DNA from: UBA4416 sp046345275
GTDB lineage: Bacteria > Bacteroidota > Bacteroidia > B-17B0 > Aurantibacillaceae
Assembly (NCBI GenBank): GCA_046345275.1
Contig: JBKDJY010000155.1
Coordinates: 1-37,665, forward strand
Length of the DNA stretch: 37,665 nt
Direction of reading: 5' to 3'
Shown here: in pieces, positions 17,619 to 26,165 of the stretch
Position numbering within the stretch: the first letter of the stretch is position 1
How the letters are laid out: each line of letters begins with the position of its first letter
Made by a program: the position numbers and the translations under genes
Notes under the pieces: model-generated
The model's database searches: none
What the model saw: only the letters and a program-made list of their open reading frames with translations
Told to the model about the DNA's origin: nothing

Positions 17619-18746
17619 TTATGGTTTTAAAATGAACGATTTGTAGGTATTAACTAAATTTTTTCCAAAATTTTCGAAGCTAAAATTTCTAATAACTTTT
17701 TCGCGAATGTTTTCCGCTTGATAGTTGTTTGCGTTTTGTATCATCATTTCCATTGCATGTGCAATTTGATGAATATCGTCATACTGAACCATCAAACCAT
17801 TTTCAGCATCAACAAATTCAATGGGTGCTGTTTTATTTCCTACAATTACTGGCAATCCAGAAGATAATGCTTCAGTAACGACTAAGCCAAAACTTTCATG
17901 TTTACTTGGAAAAACTAAAAAATCGGAATTTTGCATTTCATCAGCTATTTCAGGTTTTGATAATAATCCTCTTAAAATAACTTTTGGTTTGATTGATGCA
18001 TTACTATTGATATAATTAATGATGGATTGCATTTCTTGACCATCGCCTACAATTTTAAATTTCCAATGAGGGTACTGTTGATTAATTTGATGAAATGCCT
18101 TTAAACATCTTAAAGAGCCTTTAAATTCATCTAACCTTCCAACAAATAAAATCGTATTACTTAATTGATTTTTTTTCAGTTTAAATAATTCAGTATCTAC
18201 AGGATTGTAACTTACAATTATTTTTTTTGGGGAAATACCAGCATTTAAAATTTCTTGCTTTAAATGTTCGCTCACCGTCAAAACGGCATCTGCTTTCTGC
18301 ATGATAAATTTTGTCCAATGCTTCTTCCAAAAATGATCAGCAGTCATGCTAAAAGGACCTTGATGTTCTGTGATTAAGAATGGCACTTTCAATTTTTTTG
18401 ACAACATATAAGCGAGTGTTCCACTTAATATACTGCCATGCGCATGTATGATGTCAATGTTTTTTATTTTTTTTCCAATGTTATACCCTTTAAAAAACCA
18501 GTTTAAATAAAAAAATGGTTTTAAATAAAAAGGAATTTTTTTATCAGATACTGAAAAGCGATAAATGTCATAATGTTCGTTCTTTTCAAATAGAACTTCT
18601 TTTTTTTTGAATGTTAATTTTCCGAATAAAACTTTATGATTTCAATAATTTGCTGTTGAAGTCAAATAATCTAAAACAAATATTCCCTGAACGTCTCCGT
18701 CAAATTTTGGAAACAAATCAGGAATGATCAATGTGTTTATTTTATT
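17619..18746 (-). pseudogene. Nonsense-interrupted glycosyltransferase family 4
   Basis: From the ATG at 18407 there is a 262-residue frame holding only part of a GT4 enzyme: ILFVGRLDEFKG, then the E-x7-E motif in KHESFGLVVTEALSSGLPVI. The same frame upstream also codes recognisable GT4 sequence: TLIIPDLFPKFDGDVQGIF, then NHKVLFGKLTFKKK, then IDIIHAHGSILSGTLAYM running into the 262-residue frame. It is cut by a single in-frame TGA at 18642-18644. At the expected start (about 18746, before KINTLIIPD) there is AAT rather than ATG, and no ATG lies between it and 18407. The full span codes about 375 residues, the normal family length. This points to a lost gene with two lesions, or a sequencing error at the TGA. 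A shortened product from 18407 would lack the first 110 or so residues of the acceptor domain. Confidence 0.8.
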
Positions 18747-18787
18747 GCTAGGATTCAGTATAGTATGTTTGATGAATAAAATAAATA

Positions 18788-19522
18788 TTAACTATTTTTC
18801 TTCCTAAACAAATATGTCACATCACTTCCCCATCTTTGCTTCTTAGGATGATCCGCATCTCCGAAAAATTGACGCGTGAGTTTATACTTTTTCTCATTAG
18901 AAAATAAATTTGAAAATCCTAAAAATGATTGGTTATAACGATATGTCTTTAATATCTCAAAACCATTATTTTGTAAAGTATTTTCTACGAATGATCCTTT
19001 CACTTCATTTAAGGCGTAGGTTTGTTTTGAAATAAGTCTTTTTAATTTCAGGTAACATCTTATTAAATAACTATAAAAGTGAGTTGAATCAGTGTTTTGA
19101 ATGATGAGTAACCCATTTGGTAAAATAATTTTAGAGAGTTTGTCTAATAATTTTTCGGGAGAATTAACGTGTGCTAATAATCCTAAACAAATCACTAAGT
19201 CATAAGAATGATTAGAAATATCTAAGTTGAAAAAATCATCATTAATTAAAATAACTTTTTCTTTAGCATCTTCTGAAATATTTTTTTGGGCAATAGAAAG
19301 CATGTTTGTGGAAATATCTATGAGTGTTAGTTTTTTTGTTCTGTCTAATAATGGTAATGAAATGGAGCCATTTCCACAAGGCATATCCAAAACCGAATTA
19401 AATTTTAAATGGTGAGTATAAGATTCTAATGTTTCTTTTCTAATCTTTAAATTGTAATCATAAGTCAAATAAAGAGCGGTATCTTCAAAAAGTGCTTTAA
19501 CTAATTTACTTTTATCAATCAT
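18788..19522 (-). CDS. Class I SAM-dependent methyltransferase
   Basis: A 244-residue cytoplasmic methyltransferase: motif I SVLDMPCGNGSI at about 43-54, acidic strand-2 end LTLIDIST at about 66-73, FFNLDISNHSYDLVICLGLLAH, then IILPNGLLIIQNTD. The Cys-Gly variant of motif I (PCGNG) is common in sugar and lipid methyltransferases. It is placed 3 bases after an acyltransferase gene and 41 bases before the remnant glycosyltransferase. It probably methylates a sugar of the polymer, but the target atom is unknown. Confidence 0.85.
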   Translation of the reverse strand: MIDKSKLVKALFEDTALYLTYDYNLKIRKETLESYTHHLKFNSVLDMPCGNGSISLPLLDRTKKLTLIDISTNMLSIAQKNISEDAKEKVILINDDFFNLDISNHSYDLVICLGLLAHVNSPEKLLDKLSKIILPNGLLIIQNTDSTHFYSYLIRCYLKLKRLISKQTYALNEVKGSFVENTLQNNGFEILKTYRYNQSFLGFSNLFSNEKKYKLTRQFFGDADHPKKQRWGSDVTYLFRKKNS

Positions 19523-19525
19523 TAT

Positions 19526-20098
19526 TTATTTTCTAGTGGCAATTAATCGTAAAGGATTTCCTGCATAAATACCGTATTCTTCAATAATTATTTTTCTGGT
19601 AATAACAGAATTAGATCCTATAAAAGCTCCTTTGCTAATTTTTGCACCCATGAGTACTACGCATCCTGCTGCAATACCAGCATCTTCACCAATTTCTATG
19701 GGTTCACTCACGCTATCTTGTAATCTATAATATTGATTTTTAGAAAATTGATGATTACCATCACGTATGCTTACGTTTTCTGCAATGGCCGAAAATTTAC
19801 CAATCTTTATTTGATTGTTACAACTTATTAAAATATTTTGATGCAATAAAACGTAGTCATCTAAAATTACTTTTCCGTTTTTAGAAAGTTCAAACGTATT
19901 ATTCCTACCAAGATCTACATAATGGCCAATAAAAATATTTTTATTTGGAAAACCTTTAAAATAAGGAAACGATGAACATTTTAATCCTTTACCTACTTTA
20001 CATCCATGCATGATTAAATACCATTTAAGTAACATTCCTTTAAAACGAGAAGTTCTATTGACACAAACTGCTTCTATGTAAGCTAGAAAGTTTATCAT
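19526..20098 (-). CDS. Hexapeptide-repeat sugar O-acyltransferase
   Basis: A 190-residue left-handed beta-helix acyltransferase of the WcaF/WbbJ/Maa type, which moves an acetyl group from acetyl-CoA to a sugar hydroxyl in a trimer. Visible: imperfect hexapeptide repeats (CKVGKGLKCS, IFIGHYVDLGRNNTF, VILDDYVLLHQNILIS, IGKFSAIAENVSIRDGNH), the active-site His in DGNHQFS, and the closing coils IGEDAGIAAGCVVLMGAKISKGAFIGSNSVIT followed by YGIYAGNPLRLI. These C-terminal coils are the family's most conserved part. It sits 10 bases after a GT2 gene. Confidence 0.87.
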   Translation of the reverse strand: MINFLAYIEAVCVNRTSRFKGMLLKWYLIMHGCKVGKGLKCSSFPYFKGFPNKNIFIGHYVDLGRNNTFELSKNGKVILDDYVLLHQNILISCNNQIKIGKFSAIAENVSIRDGNHQFSKNQYYRLQDSVSEPIEIGEDAGIAAGCVVLMGAKISKGAFIGSNSVITRKIIIEEYGIYAGNPLRLIATRK

Positions 20099-20108
20099 TT
20101 GATGTTAA

Positions 20109-20882
20109 CTAATTTAATATTTTTTTAATAAATGTTTTTACATAACACTTTATAGTTCTCCAAATGACTTGTTGATGAAATCCCGTTTGATGTGTTTTCA
20201 TAATCTTATAGCCTTCAATATTACTGGCACATGAAGCACTCATTCCTCCTGGTCGAAAATAAGTTAATGGTTCTGGAATATAATTGAGAACATATTTATG
20301 TTGAATACACCTCAATAAAAAATCATAATCTGCGGAAATTTTATACTTTGTATCAAAACTACCGATTGTTTGATAAACAGATTTTTTAATGAAACATGTT
20401 GGATGAAAGATTGAAGGTTTCTCATTCATTTTAGTTTCATCGGGTTTCATTCTATTCAAATTATTTTGATTAACAACAATCATATCTCCATGAAAGACAT
20501 CTGCGTTTGTTTTTTCATACGCTTGTACAATAAGTTTTACGGCATTTTCATTATAGTAATCATCTGCATTTAAAATACCGATTAGTTCTCCATGAGCTAA
20601 TTGTATTCCTTTATTCATCGCATCATATATTCCGTCATCTTTACCGCTAATCCAATAATCAATTTTGTCTTCATATTTTTTGATAATATCAATTGTTTTA
20701 TCAGTTGATTGACCGTCAATGATAATATATTCAACATAATCATATGTTTGCGAAAGCACACTTTGTATGGTTTGCTCTAAGTGCTTTTCACCATTTAAAA
20801 CCACAGTGATTACCGTTACTAAATGATGATTAAGTAATGATTTTTTTTCTATATCAAATTTTCGGATTCCTCCGTCCATCAT
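20109..20882 (-). CDS. Glycosyltransferase family 2
   Basis: A 257-residue GT-A fold inverting glycosyltransferase. The nucleotide-binding start TVITVVLNGEKHLEQTIQSV is at 23-42, IIIDGQSTDKT at 53-63, then YDAMNKGIQLAHGELIGILNADDYY with the DxD-like metal site at about 105-108. The tail FHPTCFIKKSVYQTIGSFD and ISADYDFLLR is the usual acceptor-side region of the WcaA/colanic-type subfamily. The start may be Met1 or Met2. It has no membrane helices, so it works at the cytoplasmic face on lipid-linked intermediates. Confidence 0.9.
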   Translation of the reverse strand: MMDGGIRKFDIEKKSLLNHHLVTVITVVLNGEKHLEQTIQSVLSQTYDYVEYIIIDGQSTDKTIDIIKKYEDKIDYWISGKDDGIYDAMNKGIQLAHGELIGILNADDYYNENAVKLIVQAYEKTNADVFHGDMIVVNQNNLNRMKPDETKMNEKPSIFHPTCFIKKSVYQTIGSFDTKYKISADYDFLLRCIQHKYVLNYIPEPLTYFRPGGMSASCASNIEGYKIMKTHQTGFHQQVIWRTIKCYVKTFIKKILN

Positions 20883-20886
20883 GCTT

Positions 20887-22050
20887 TTAATTTTGTTCTA
20901 TTCTTTGATGTGTTTTTTTTACAATATTTGACCAAATAAAATTTTGATGCGAATAGTTGATAATTTGAGGAAATAAATCAGATAAAAAATTGGGGTTATC
21001 AATTAAAAATTGAAGTTTTTTAGCCATGCTTTTATCGTCATCAGCTTTCAAAATAGTTCCATACTTTTCATGATCCGACAAATCTCTCAGACTAACAATA
21101 CCCTCCGTTCCAATAATGTAATTTCCAAAATAAACGGCTTCTCCTATTGAATGACAAAAAGATTCTTTCCAAGAAGTCATGCAAAATATTTTTGATTTAT
21201 TATACCACTCATATAATTCTAGTCTATCTTTAATTTCTCCAGTAAAAATTACTTTGTCTTTCAATTGAGGATTCGCTTTACGCCAATTATCAATAAATGA
21301 AATAAAATTAGGATTGATAGCGCCAACAAAAACCATTTTCCAATTTCCCATATTTAGTTGTGATAATGAACGAAGCATCATTTCATTATTTTTTATGACT
21401 TCACCAATGCGACCAACGGTTAAAATAATATTTTCTTTTTGATGAAAATTTTTGAAGCCATCTTTAAAATGTTGAGATAGAAAAATGTCATTAACCCCTA
21501 CAGGTAAATACATTATTTTATCTGCTAGTTTAGGATATTTTTGTTTAACCAATTGCTCGCCTATTGAATTTTCAATGGTAATTAAATTAACCTTTTCTAG
21601 AAATTTTTTTTCTAAATATTTCAAAATAATGTTTTTAAAAAAATTTGTTGAATGCTTAATTTTATTACTTTTTTCAAATGTTTCGTTATAGCCATCTAAC
21701 TTTAAAAACAAAAAACCTGTTGGATGAATTAACTTATATAAAATGCCGTAAACAAACGTAAATTTTGAAAATATATATAAATTTAATACATCAATTTTTT
21801 TAGCATTTTTTCTAATATAACTTAAAACACTTTTTTCTATAAAGCTTATTCTTCCTTTATTTTTGATGAACTCAATCGTTAATCCGTTTACCTCTCCGTT
21901 TAAATTAGGATAGTTTTTACTATTTTCATAGGATACAATAGATGATTTGTAGCCGTATTTTTTGTGAAGGAAAAAAGGAATTTGACCCAAATCTTTTGTA
22001 AGATGAACATTTTCGCAATTAGGAAATATGGTAACAAATGTTTTATTCAT
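20887..22050 (-). CDS. Glycosyltransferase family 4
   Basis: A 387-residue GT-B enzyme. The acceptor domain includes TIFPNCENVHLTKDLGQIP near the start and IDVLNLYIFSK at about 125. The donor domain has NIILTVGRIGEVIKNNEMML, WKMVFVGAINPNF, IFTGEIKDRLELYEWYNKSKIF and the E-x7-E motif in SWKESFCHSIGEAVYFGNYIIGTEG. It is 4 bases upstream of the GT2 gene and 8 bases downstream of an uncharacterised protein. It probably adds one residue of the repeat unit. Confidence 0.88.
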   Translation of the reverse strand: MNKTFVTIFPNCENVHLTKDLGQIPFFLHKKYGYKSSIVSYENSKNYPNLNGEVNGLTIEFIKNKGRISFIEKSVLSYIRKNAKKIDVLNLYIFSKFTFVYGILYKLIHPTGFLFLKLDGYNETFEKSNKIKHSTNFFKNIILKYLEKKFLEKVNLITIENSIGEQLVKQKYPKLADKIMYLPVGVNDIFLSQHFKDGFKNFHQKENIILTVGRIGEVIKNNEMMLRSLSQLNMGNWKMVFVGAINPNFISFIDNWRKANPQLKDKVIFTGEIKDRLELYEWYNKSKIFCMTSWKESFCHSIGEAVYFGNYIIGTEGIVSLRDLSDHEKYGTILKADDDKSMAKKLQFLIDNPNFLSDLFPQIINYSHQNFIWSNIVKKTHQRIEQN

Positions 22051-22058
22051 TTTTACTT

Positions 22059-22796
22059 TTAGTACTCTATTAAAAATTCATGAAAGTTGAATGCTTTTAA
22101 TATAAAACGTTCTAAATTTCTAAACATCATTTTATATTTGTTTCTATTTAACGTACCTCCATATGATCCTGAAAAACCACTTATTATTGGGTTTTTGTGA
22201 AACAAATTGGTGTTTTTTAATAAGTGATTTTTAATCAGATAATCATACACAACGTGTTCGATAAAAATACCTTTTGAATCATTAGATCTTAAATATAAGT
22301 TTTTTAAATGATCATTATAAAAAATTCCGTTTACACAAAACACATTAGTTTGAGTCACCTTATGTTTTTTATGAGAATCAGCAATAAATAAAGAATTGTT
22401 AGGCTTTACAATATCTTTTATGTTTAATACTTTGTATCGTCCAGTTACTTTTACAAAATAGGAGTATTGGTTTTTTAGATTACCAATGGTAGAATCGAGC
22501 ATTTCAAACTCTTGATAACCTTTTCCTTCTTGGGTTTTAGTTGAAATAGGAAATTTAATTAGTGTAATTTGATTGTTTTTTAAAAGATTATTGAATGTTG
22601 TATCTGCATTAAAATCATGCGATGAGTTTTCTAAAAAGAAAACATCATCATTTGGAAATTGAGATTTGTAAAAAGTTAATCCATCGATATATTCCTGCTT
22701 GCGTTGCTCAACATTATGATGGGCAACAAAAATACTATTTGGAACAATTGTTCCAGTTATTAAAATAGCTTTTTTTTCTATGTTTATTTTCCCCAT
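22059..22796 (-). CDS. Uncharacterised protein, possible glycosyltransferase
   Basis: I do not firmly recognise this 245-residue protein. It is soluble, begins with a hydrophobic strand (AILITGTIVPNSIF), then has a conserved-looking block EYIDGLTFYKSQFPNDDVFFLENSS. Next comes KGYQEFEMLDSTI, and YFVKVTGRYKVLNI, the K-x-TGRY pattern seen in some GT-A-like sugar transferases of polysaccharide loci. Its place between two glycosyltransferase genes, with a 13-base overlap with the upstream fusion gene, supports a role in repeat-unit assembly. The GT assignment is inference from these motifs and the context. Confidence 0.45.
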   Translation of the reverse strand: MGKINIEKKAILITGTIVPNSIFVAHHNVEQRKQEYIDGLTFYKSQFPNDDVFFLENSSHDFNADTTFNNLLKNNQITLIKFPISTKTQEGKGYQEFEMLDSTIGNLKNQYSYFVKVTGRYKVLNIKDIVKPNNSLFIADSHKKHKVTQTNVFCVNGIFYNDHLKNLYLRSNDSKGIFIEHVVYDYLIKNHLLKNTNLFHKNPIISGFSGSYGGTLNRNKYKMMFRNLERFILKAFNFHEFLIEY

Positions 22797-25234
22797 ATCC
22801 CTCTTGCTTTATTCGAAATAATTTTTTTATATTGCATTGGATGAAGTAATACTTGCGGAAATACGCATAAACAGGTGCCAATAATGACACCAGCACTTCC
22901 CAAATCCAAATACTTTGCTAAAAATATGGATAAAGGAATATTGATGATAATGATGATAAATGAATGATAAAGACTTAATCTGATTTTACCAACGCCACTT
23001 AAAAAATTACCAAAAATACTGGTCCAAGAAGAGATAAGAACCCAAACAGCCATAGATGCTGATAATAAAAATGGTATTTTGATTTGATCTCCAATCCATA
23101 ATTTATAAAATACATTGGAAAAAATGAGCATACCTAAAACTCCAAATATAGATAATCCCCATATCAAACATAATTTTCGAGTAATTCGTTTGATCCACAC
23201 AAAATCTTTTTTATGGTAAGCATCGGCGTAAGCTGTCCAAAAAGGTGTGGTAATAATTGTAAACCCCATTGTTATTAAACTAAAATATCTAAACGCAATG
23301 TTGTATGGTGTTACTTCCTCGGGGCCATATAATTGTTCTATAATAAAGCTATCTGTTGAAAAAAGAATTAATGCCGCAAACTGCATGATAAAAAACATAA
23401 ATCCAAGTCCCATTAAATCTTTAGCACAATTTAATTTTACGTATTTCAATGAAGGGATTAGGTGTTTGTAATCTGTGCTAAAATACCATATAGTAGCAAT
23501 CAAAGGAGCAATTATATTTGCTGAACTAATTCCAATGCTTAACCATAATATTGAACCATTTGTAGTTTGTGCTAATACATATATGATGATAAGAGAAAGC
23601 AAACTAGCAAATGTATTTATGCCACCACTTAATGCAGAACGTTGGTCGGCTTTTAAAATCATACCGATTAATTTGATAATAAATTGAAGGCAAAAGAAAC
23701 TAAAAACAATAAATATTAATTGATTAATTTCTGAACTCAATTCCGCTGGTGTATTTAAAATAGATGACCAGTTGATGTAAGGAAATACAAAAGCAAAAAC
23801 TGCAAATACAATTCCAATGATAATTGTCATAATGGCGTATGAAGTACTAATGTATGTTCTTGCTTGTTCATGATCATTTTTTGCCAATGCTTCGGCTAGC
23901 TTATTTCTTAAACCATTTCCTAATCCTAAATCAAAAAAGCCAAACCATCCTATAACAGATATGATGGTTAGCCAAATGCCATATTTCAAAGGGTTTAAAT
24001 AACTTAATGATAAAGGAATTAATAAAAAACTGATTACGATGCTCACACATTTTATTAAAATAGAAGTTACAATGTTTTGTTTAGTTTTAATGCTTCTTTC
24101 GTGTCCATTCGTTAAATAGTTTTTTAATTTAAATTTTTCAGTTGAACTATCTTTGAAACTGTTTTCAAATTTCTCAAAGCCTTTTTTAAAATCAAATTCC
24201 TCAGAAGCTTTAATGCAGTTTAAAGCGTAATTATTGTATTTCAACTCAATTGTTTTGATGGCATTTTTAATTTGTAAGACGTTAACAGAATCAATTAAAA
24301 TACCAGCATCAAAATCTCTTACACTTTTTAATCCAATAATATCAATTCCTATAACTGGTAAAGCAGCTGCATAATAATTAAATAATTTGCCAGCCGGAGA
24401 AGAAAAATAATTAAAACTCTTTTTTGCTAAGTCTAAATCATAGCCTGTAACTCCAATGTAAAAATGAGATACGTATTCAATAATTTTTGACTGCTCAACG
24501 TAATTAAAATCAAAAATTAATTTCCCTGAATGAATAATTTCAGCATATCTTTCATGAAGCCAATTAAAATATTTTTCATTTTTTATACCTTTTAAGGTAA
24601 AGGTATATTCATGGTCGAGTTCTTTAATGCAGTCAATAAAATATTCTAAGCCATAACCAAAATCAATATTACCCATATAAAGAATTCGCTTTTCTTTAAT
24701 TCCGTCATATCGTTTGATGCGATTATCCAATATGGGGGCATTTTGAAGATAAAAGACTTGGATTGAAGGATCATTTTCAATCATAAAATCTTTCCTTTCT
24801 TTACTCTGAATTAAAAGCGTTTCAATGCCTAATTTTTGACTTAATCTGAAATACCAATCTTTCTCAGTTTCTAAAGAAAAATATACTGTATTATTAAAAA
24901 ATAATTTGGTTATCAAATATCCTGATGAATCAATCGCAATAACTATATCATACTTTTTATTAAATATTTTAATAGATAATAATGTAAAAAAAATTCTTAA
25001 AACTTTATATAATTTATAGCCAAATGTTTTTCGCCAAAAATAAGCTGCTGTTTTTCCAATTTTAATACTTGTGTCATGATCTACCAATCCATCATTTTTA
25101 AATTTCCCATTATCTACATAAACCAATTTTGTATAATGGTTTTGTTTGCAACATTCATATAAATTCAAAACTGACGGCGAATATTGAAGCCATTCATCAG
25201 GAAATACAATTAATATAGACTTTTTCTTACTCAA
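22784..25234 (-). CDS. Glycosyltransferase-Wzx flippase fusion protein
   Basis: One continuous 816-residue frame joins two whole proteins. Residues 1-360 form a GT-B-like glycosyltransferase (SILIVFPDEWLQYSPSV; EKRILYMGNIDFGYGLEYFI at 181-200; SPAGKLFNYYAAALPVIGID at 279-298), although the usual GT4 E-x7-E pair is absent. Residues 377-816 form a Wzx/MATE-type polysaccharide flippase of about twelve helices, starting GHERSIKTKQN and including GWFGFFDLGLGNGLRNKLAE. The second part matches, in length and throughout, the separate flippase at 30745-32136. There is no Met near the junction (codons 361-377), so the flippase half cannot start on its own from ATG. It overlaps its neighbours by 8 and 13 bases. 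It may couple addition of a late sugar to flipping. Confidence 0.85.
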   Translation of the reverse strand: MSKKKSILIVFPDEWLQYSPSVLNLYECCKQNHYTKLVYVDNGKFKNDGLVDHDTSIKIGKTAAYFWRKTFGYKLYKVLRIFFTLLSIKIFNKKYDIVIAIDSSGYLITKLFFNNTVYFSLETEKDWYFRLSQKLGIETLLIQSKERKDFMIENDPSIQVFYLQNAPILDNRIKRYDGIKEKRILYMGNIDFGYGLEYFIDCIKELDHEYTFTLKGIKNEKYFNWLHERYAEIIHSGKLIFDFNYVEQSKIIEYVSHFYIGVTGYDLDLAKKSFNYFSSPAGKLFNYYAAALPVIGIDIIGLKSVRDFDAGILIDSVNVLQIKNAIKTIELKYNNYALNCIKASEEFDFKKGFEKFENSFKDSSTEKFKLKNYLTNGHERSIKTKQNIVTSILIKCVSIVISFLLIPLSLSYLNPLKYGIWLTIISVIGWFGFFDLGLGNGLRNKLAEALAKNDHEQARTYISTSYAIMTIIIGIVFAVFAFVFPYINWSSILNTPAELSSEINQLIFIVFSFFCLQFIIKLIGMILKADQRSALSGGINTFASLLSLIIIYVLAQTTNGSILWLSIGISSANIIAPLIATIWYFSTDYKHLIPSLKYVKLNCAKDLMGLGFMFFIMQFAALILFSTDSFIIEQLYGPEEVTPYNIAFRYFSLITMGFTIITTPFWTAYADAYHKKDFVWIKRITRKLCLIWGLSIFGVLGMLIFSNVFYKLWIGDQIKIPFLLSASMAVWVLISSWTSIFGNFLSGVGKIRLSLYHSFIIIIINIPLSIFLAKYLDLGSAGVIIGTCLCVFPQVLLHPMQYKKIISNKARGIWGK

Positions 25235-26165
25235 TCTTTAAATGTAATAAATCATTAATTAGCTGCTGTGTTCTTTTATCAACACCCGTTTTATTTAAAT
25301 GATAATAGGAATTAAAAAATAAATGGTTGCTATATCTATAATTTATAGGGTTACTGACAAATGATAGGTTATTGCTACTTAAGGCATCATTAATTTTTTT
25401 TATAATACTTTCTTGATGATTAAATGAGGTTTCATCAATTACTGGCGGAAAAATAAGTAAGGTTGCATGTTTGTTTTTCAAGTCATGTTTTAATTCAATC
25501 ATGTGATTTATCACATCTTTATTGACCGTTTCATAGCCTGTGTTTATGACAGATGGTAAATAGGATTGATTGGGTAATGACCAATGTAAATAAGCATCTC
25601 CATAACTATTAAACGAATTTTTGTGATAGATGCTGATAGGCTCTTCTTTATTTTTTAGAAATGAGGACACATAGTTTTTTAATTTTTTAGCAGAGTAGGA
25701 GGGTAGGTATTTAAATAAATGTGTCCATTGCTCTCGGTTAATTAATTTTTTTGAATCGGCTTCAATGTCAAATAATACTGAAATTAATTCCATTTCTCCA
25801 TAAAAATTATCAGTATAAAAATGTTCATATTCTGGAACTACAATTAATGTATCGCCTTCTTTTACATAAGGTATAATATCATTGATCATATATTCTAATC
25901 CTACACCTGCGTGTATTCCCATATTTACAACAGGTTTTTTAAGTGCTTTTTCAATTTGTCTACTATCAATTCCGAAACTTAAATTTGAACCACCTAATAA
26001 AATTATTTTTTTTGTTTTAATTTTTTTTAATAGTTCATGCTTGAAAGGATAGGCCCCTAAAAGACTTGATTTTACAGTATTATCTGGAACAAATAAAACT
26101 GTAAATATCAGTGTGATAATTACAAGGATAGAGAATGTTAATATTTTAAACAAAAATGATTTCAT
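25227..26165 (-). CDS. SGNH-like membrane-anchored protein, MBOAT partner
   Basis: A 312-residue protein with one N-terminal membrane helix (about 7-26) and a periplasmic domain with SGNH-hydrolase-like blocks: the nucleophile-type Ser60 in LLGGSNLSFGID, an N-containing second block VNMGIHAGVGLEY (Asn81), and a C-terminal YYHLNKTG with His289. The Asp expected three residues before this His is Ser here, so the catalytic set is not standard. Such proteins (DltD, AlgX/AlgJ and PatB-like) work with an MBOAT that brings acyl groups across the membrane, and here the MBOAT gene lies directly upstream with a TAATG overlap. A role in O-acylation of the glycan is inferred. Confidence 0.75.
   Translation of the reverse strand: MKSFLFKILTFSILVIITLIFTVLFVPDNTVKSSLLGAYPFKHELLKKIKTKKIILLGGSNLSFGIDSRQIEKALKKPVVNMGIHAGVGLEYMINDIIPYVKEGDTLIVVPEYEHFYTDNFYGEMELISVLFDIEADSKKLINREQWTHLFKYLPSYSAKKLKNYVSSFLKNKEEPISIYHKNSFNSYGDAYLHWSLPNQSYLPSVINTGYETVNKDVINHMIELKHDLKNKHATLLIFPPVIDETSFNHQESIIKKINDALSSNNLSFVSNPINYRYSNHLFFNSYYHLNKTGVDKRTQQLINDLLHLKIE

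Noticed and set aside
18642..18644. TGA recoding (selenocysteine or altered code) in the glycosyltransferase
   Set aside because: TGA serves as the normal stop of the ABC exporter at 4454, and Trp is coded by TGG throughout. The interrupted gene also lacks a start codon, so gene decay or sequencing error explains it better.
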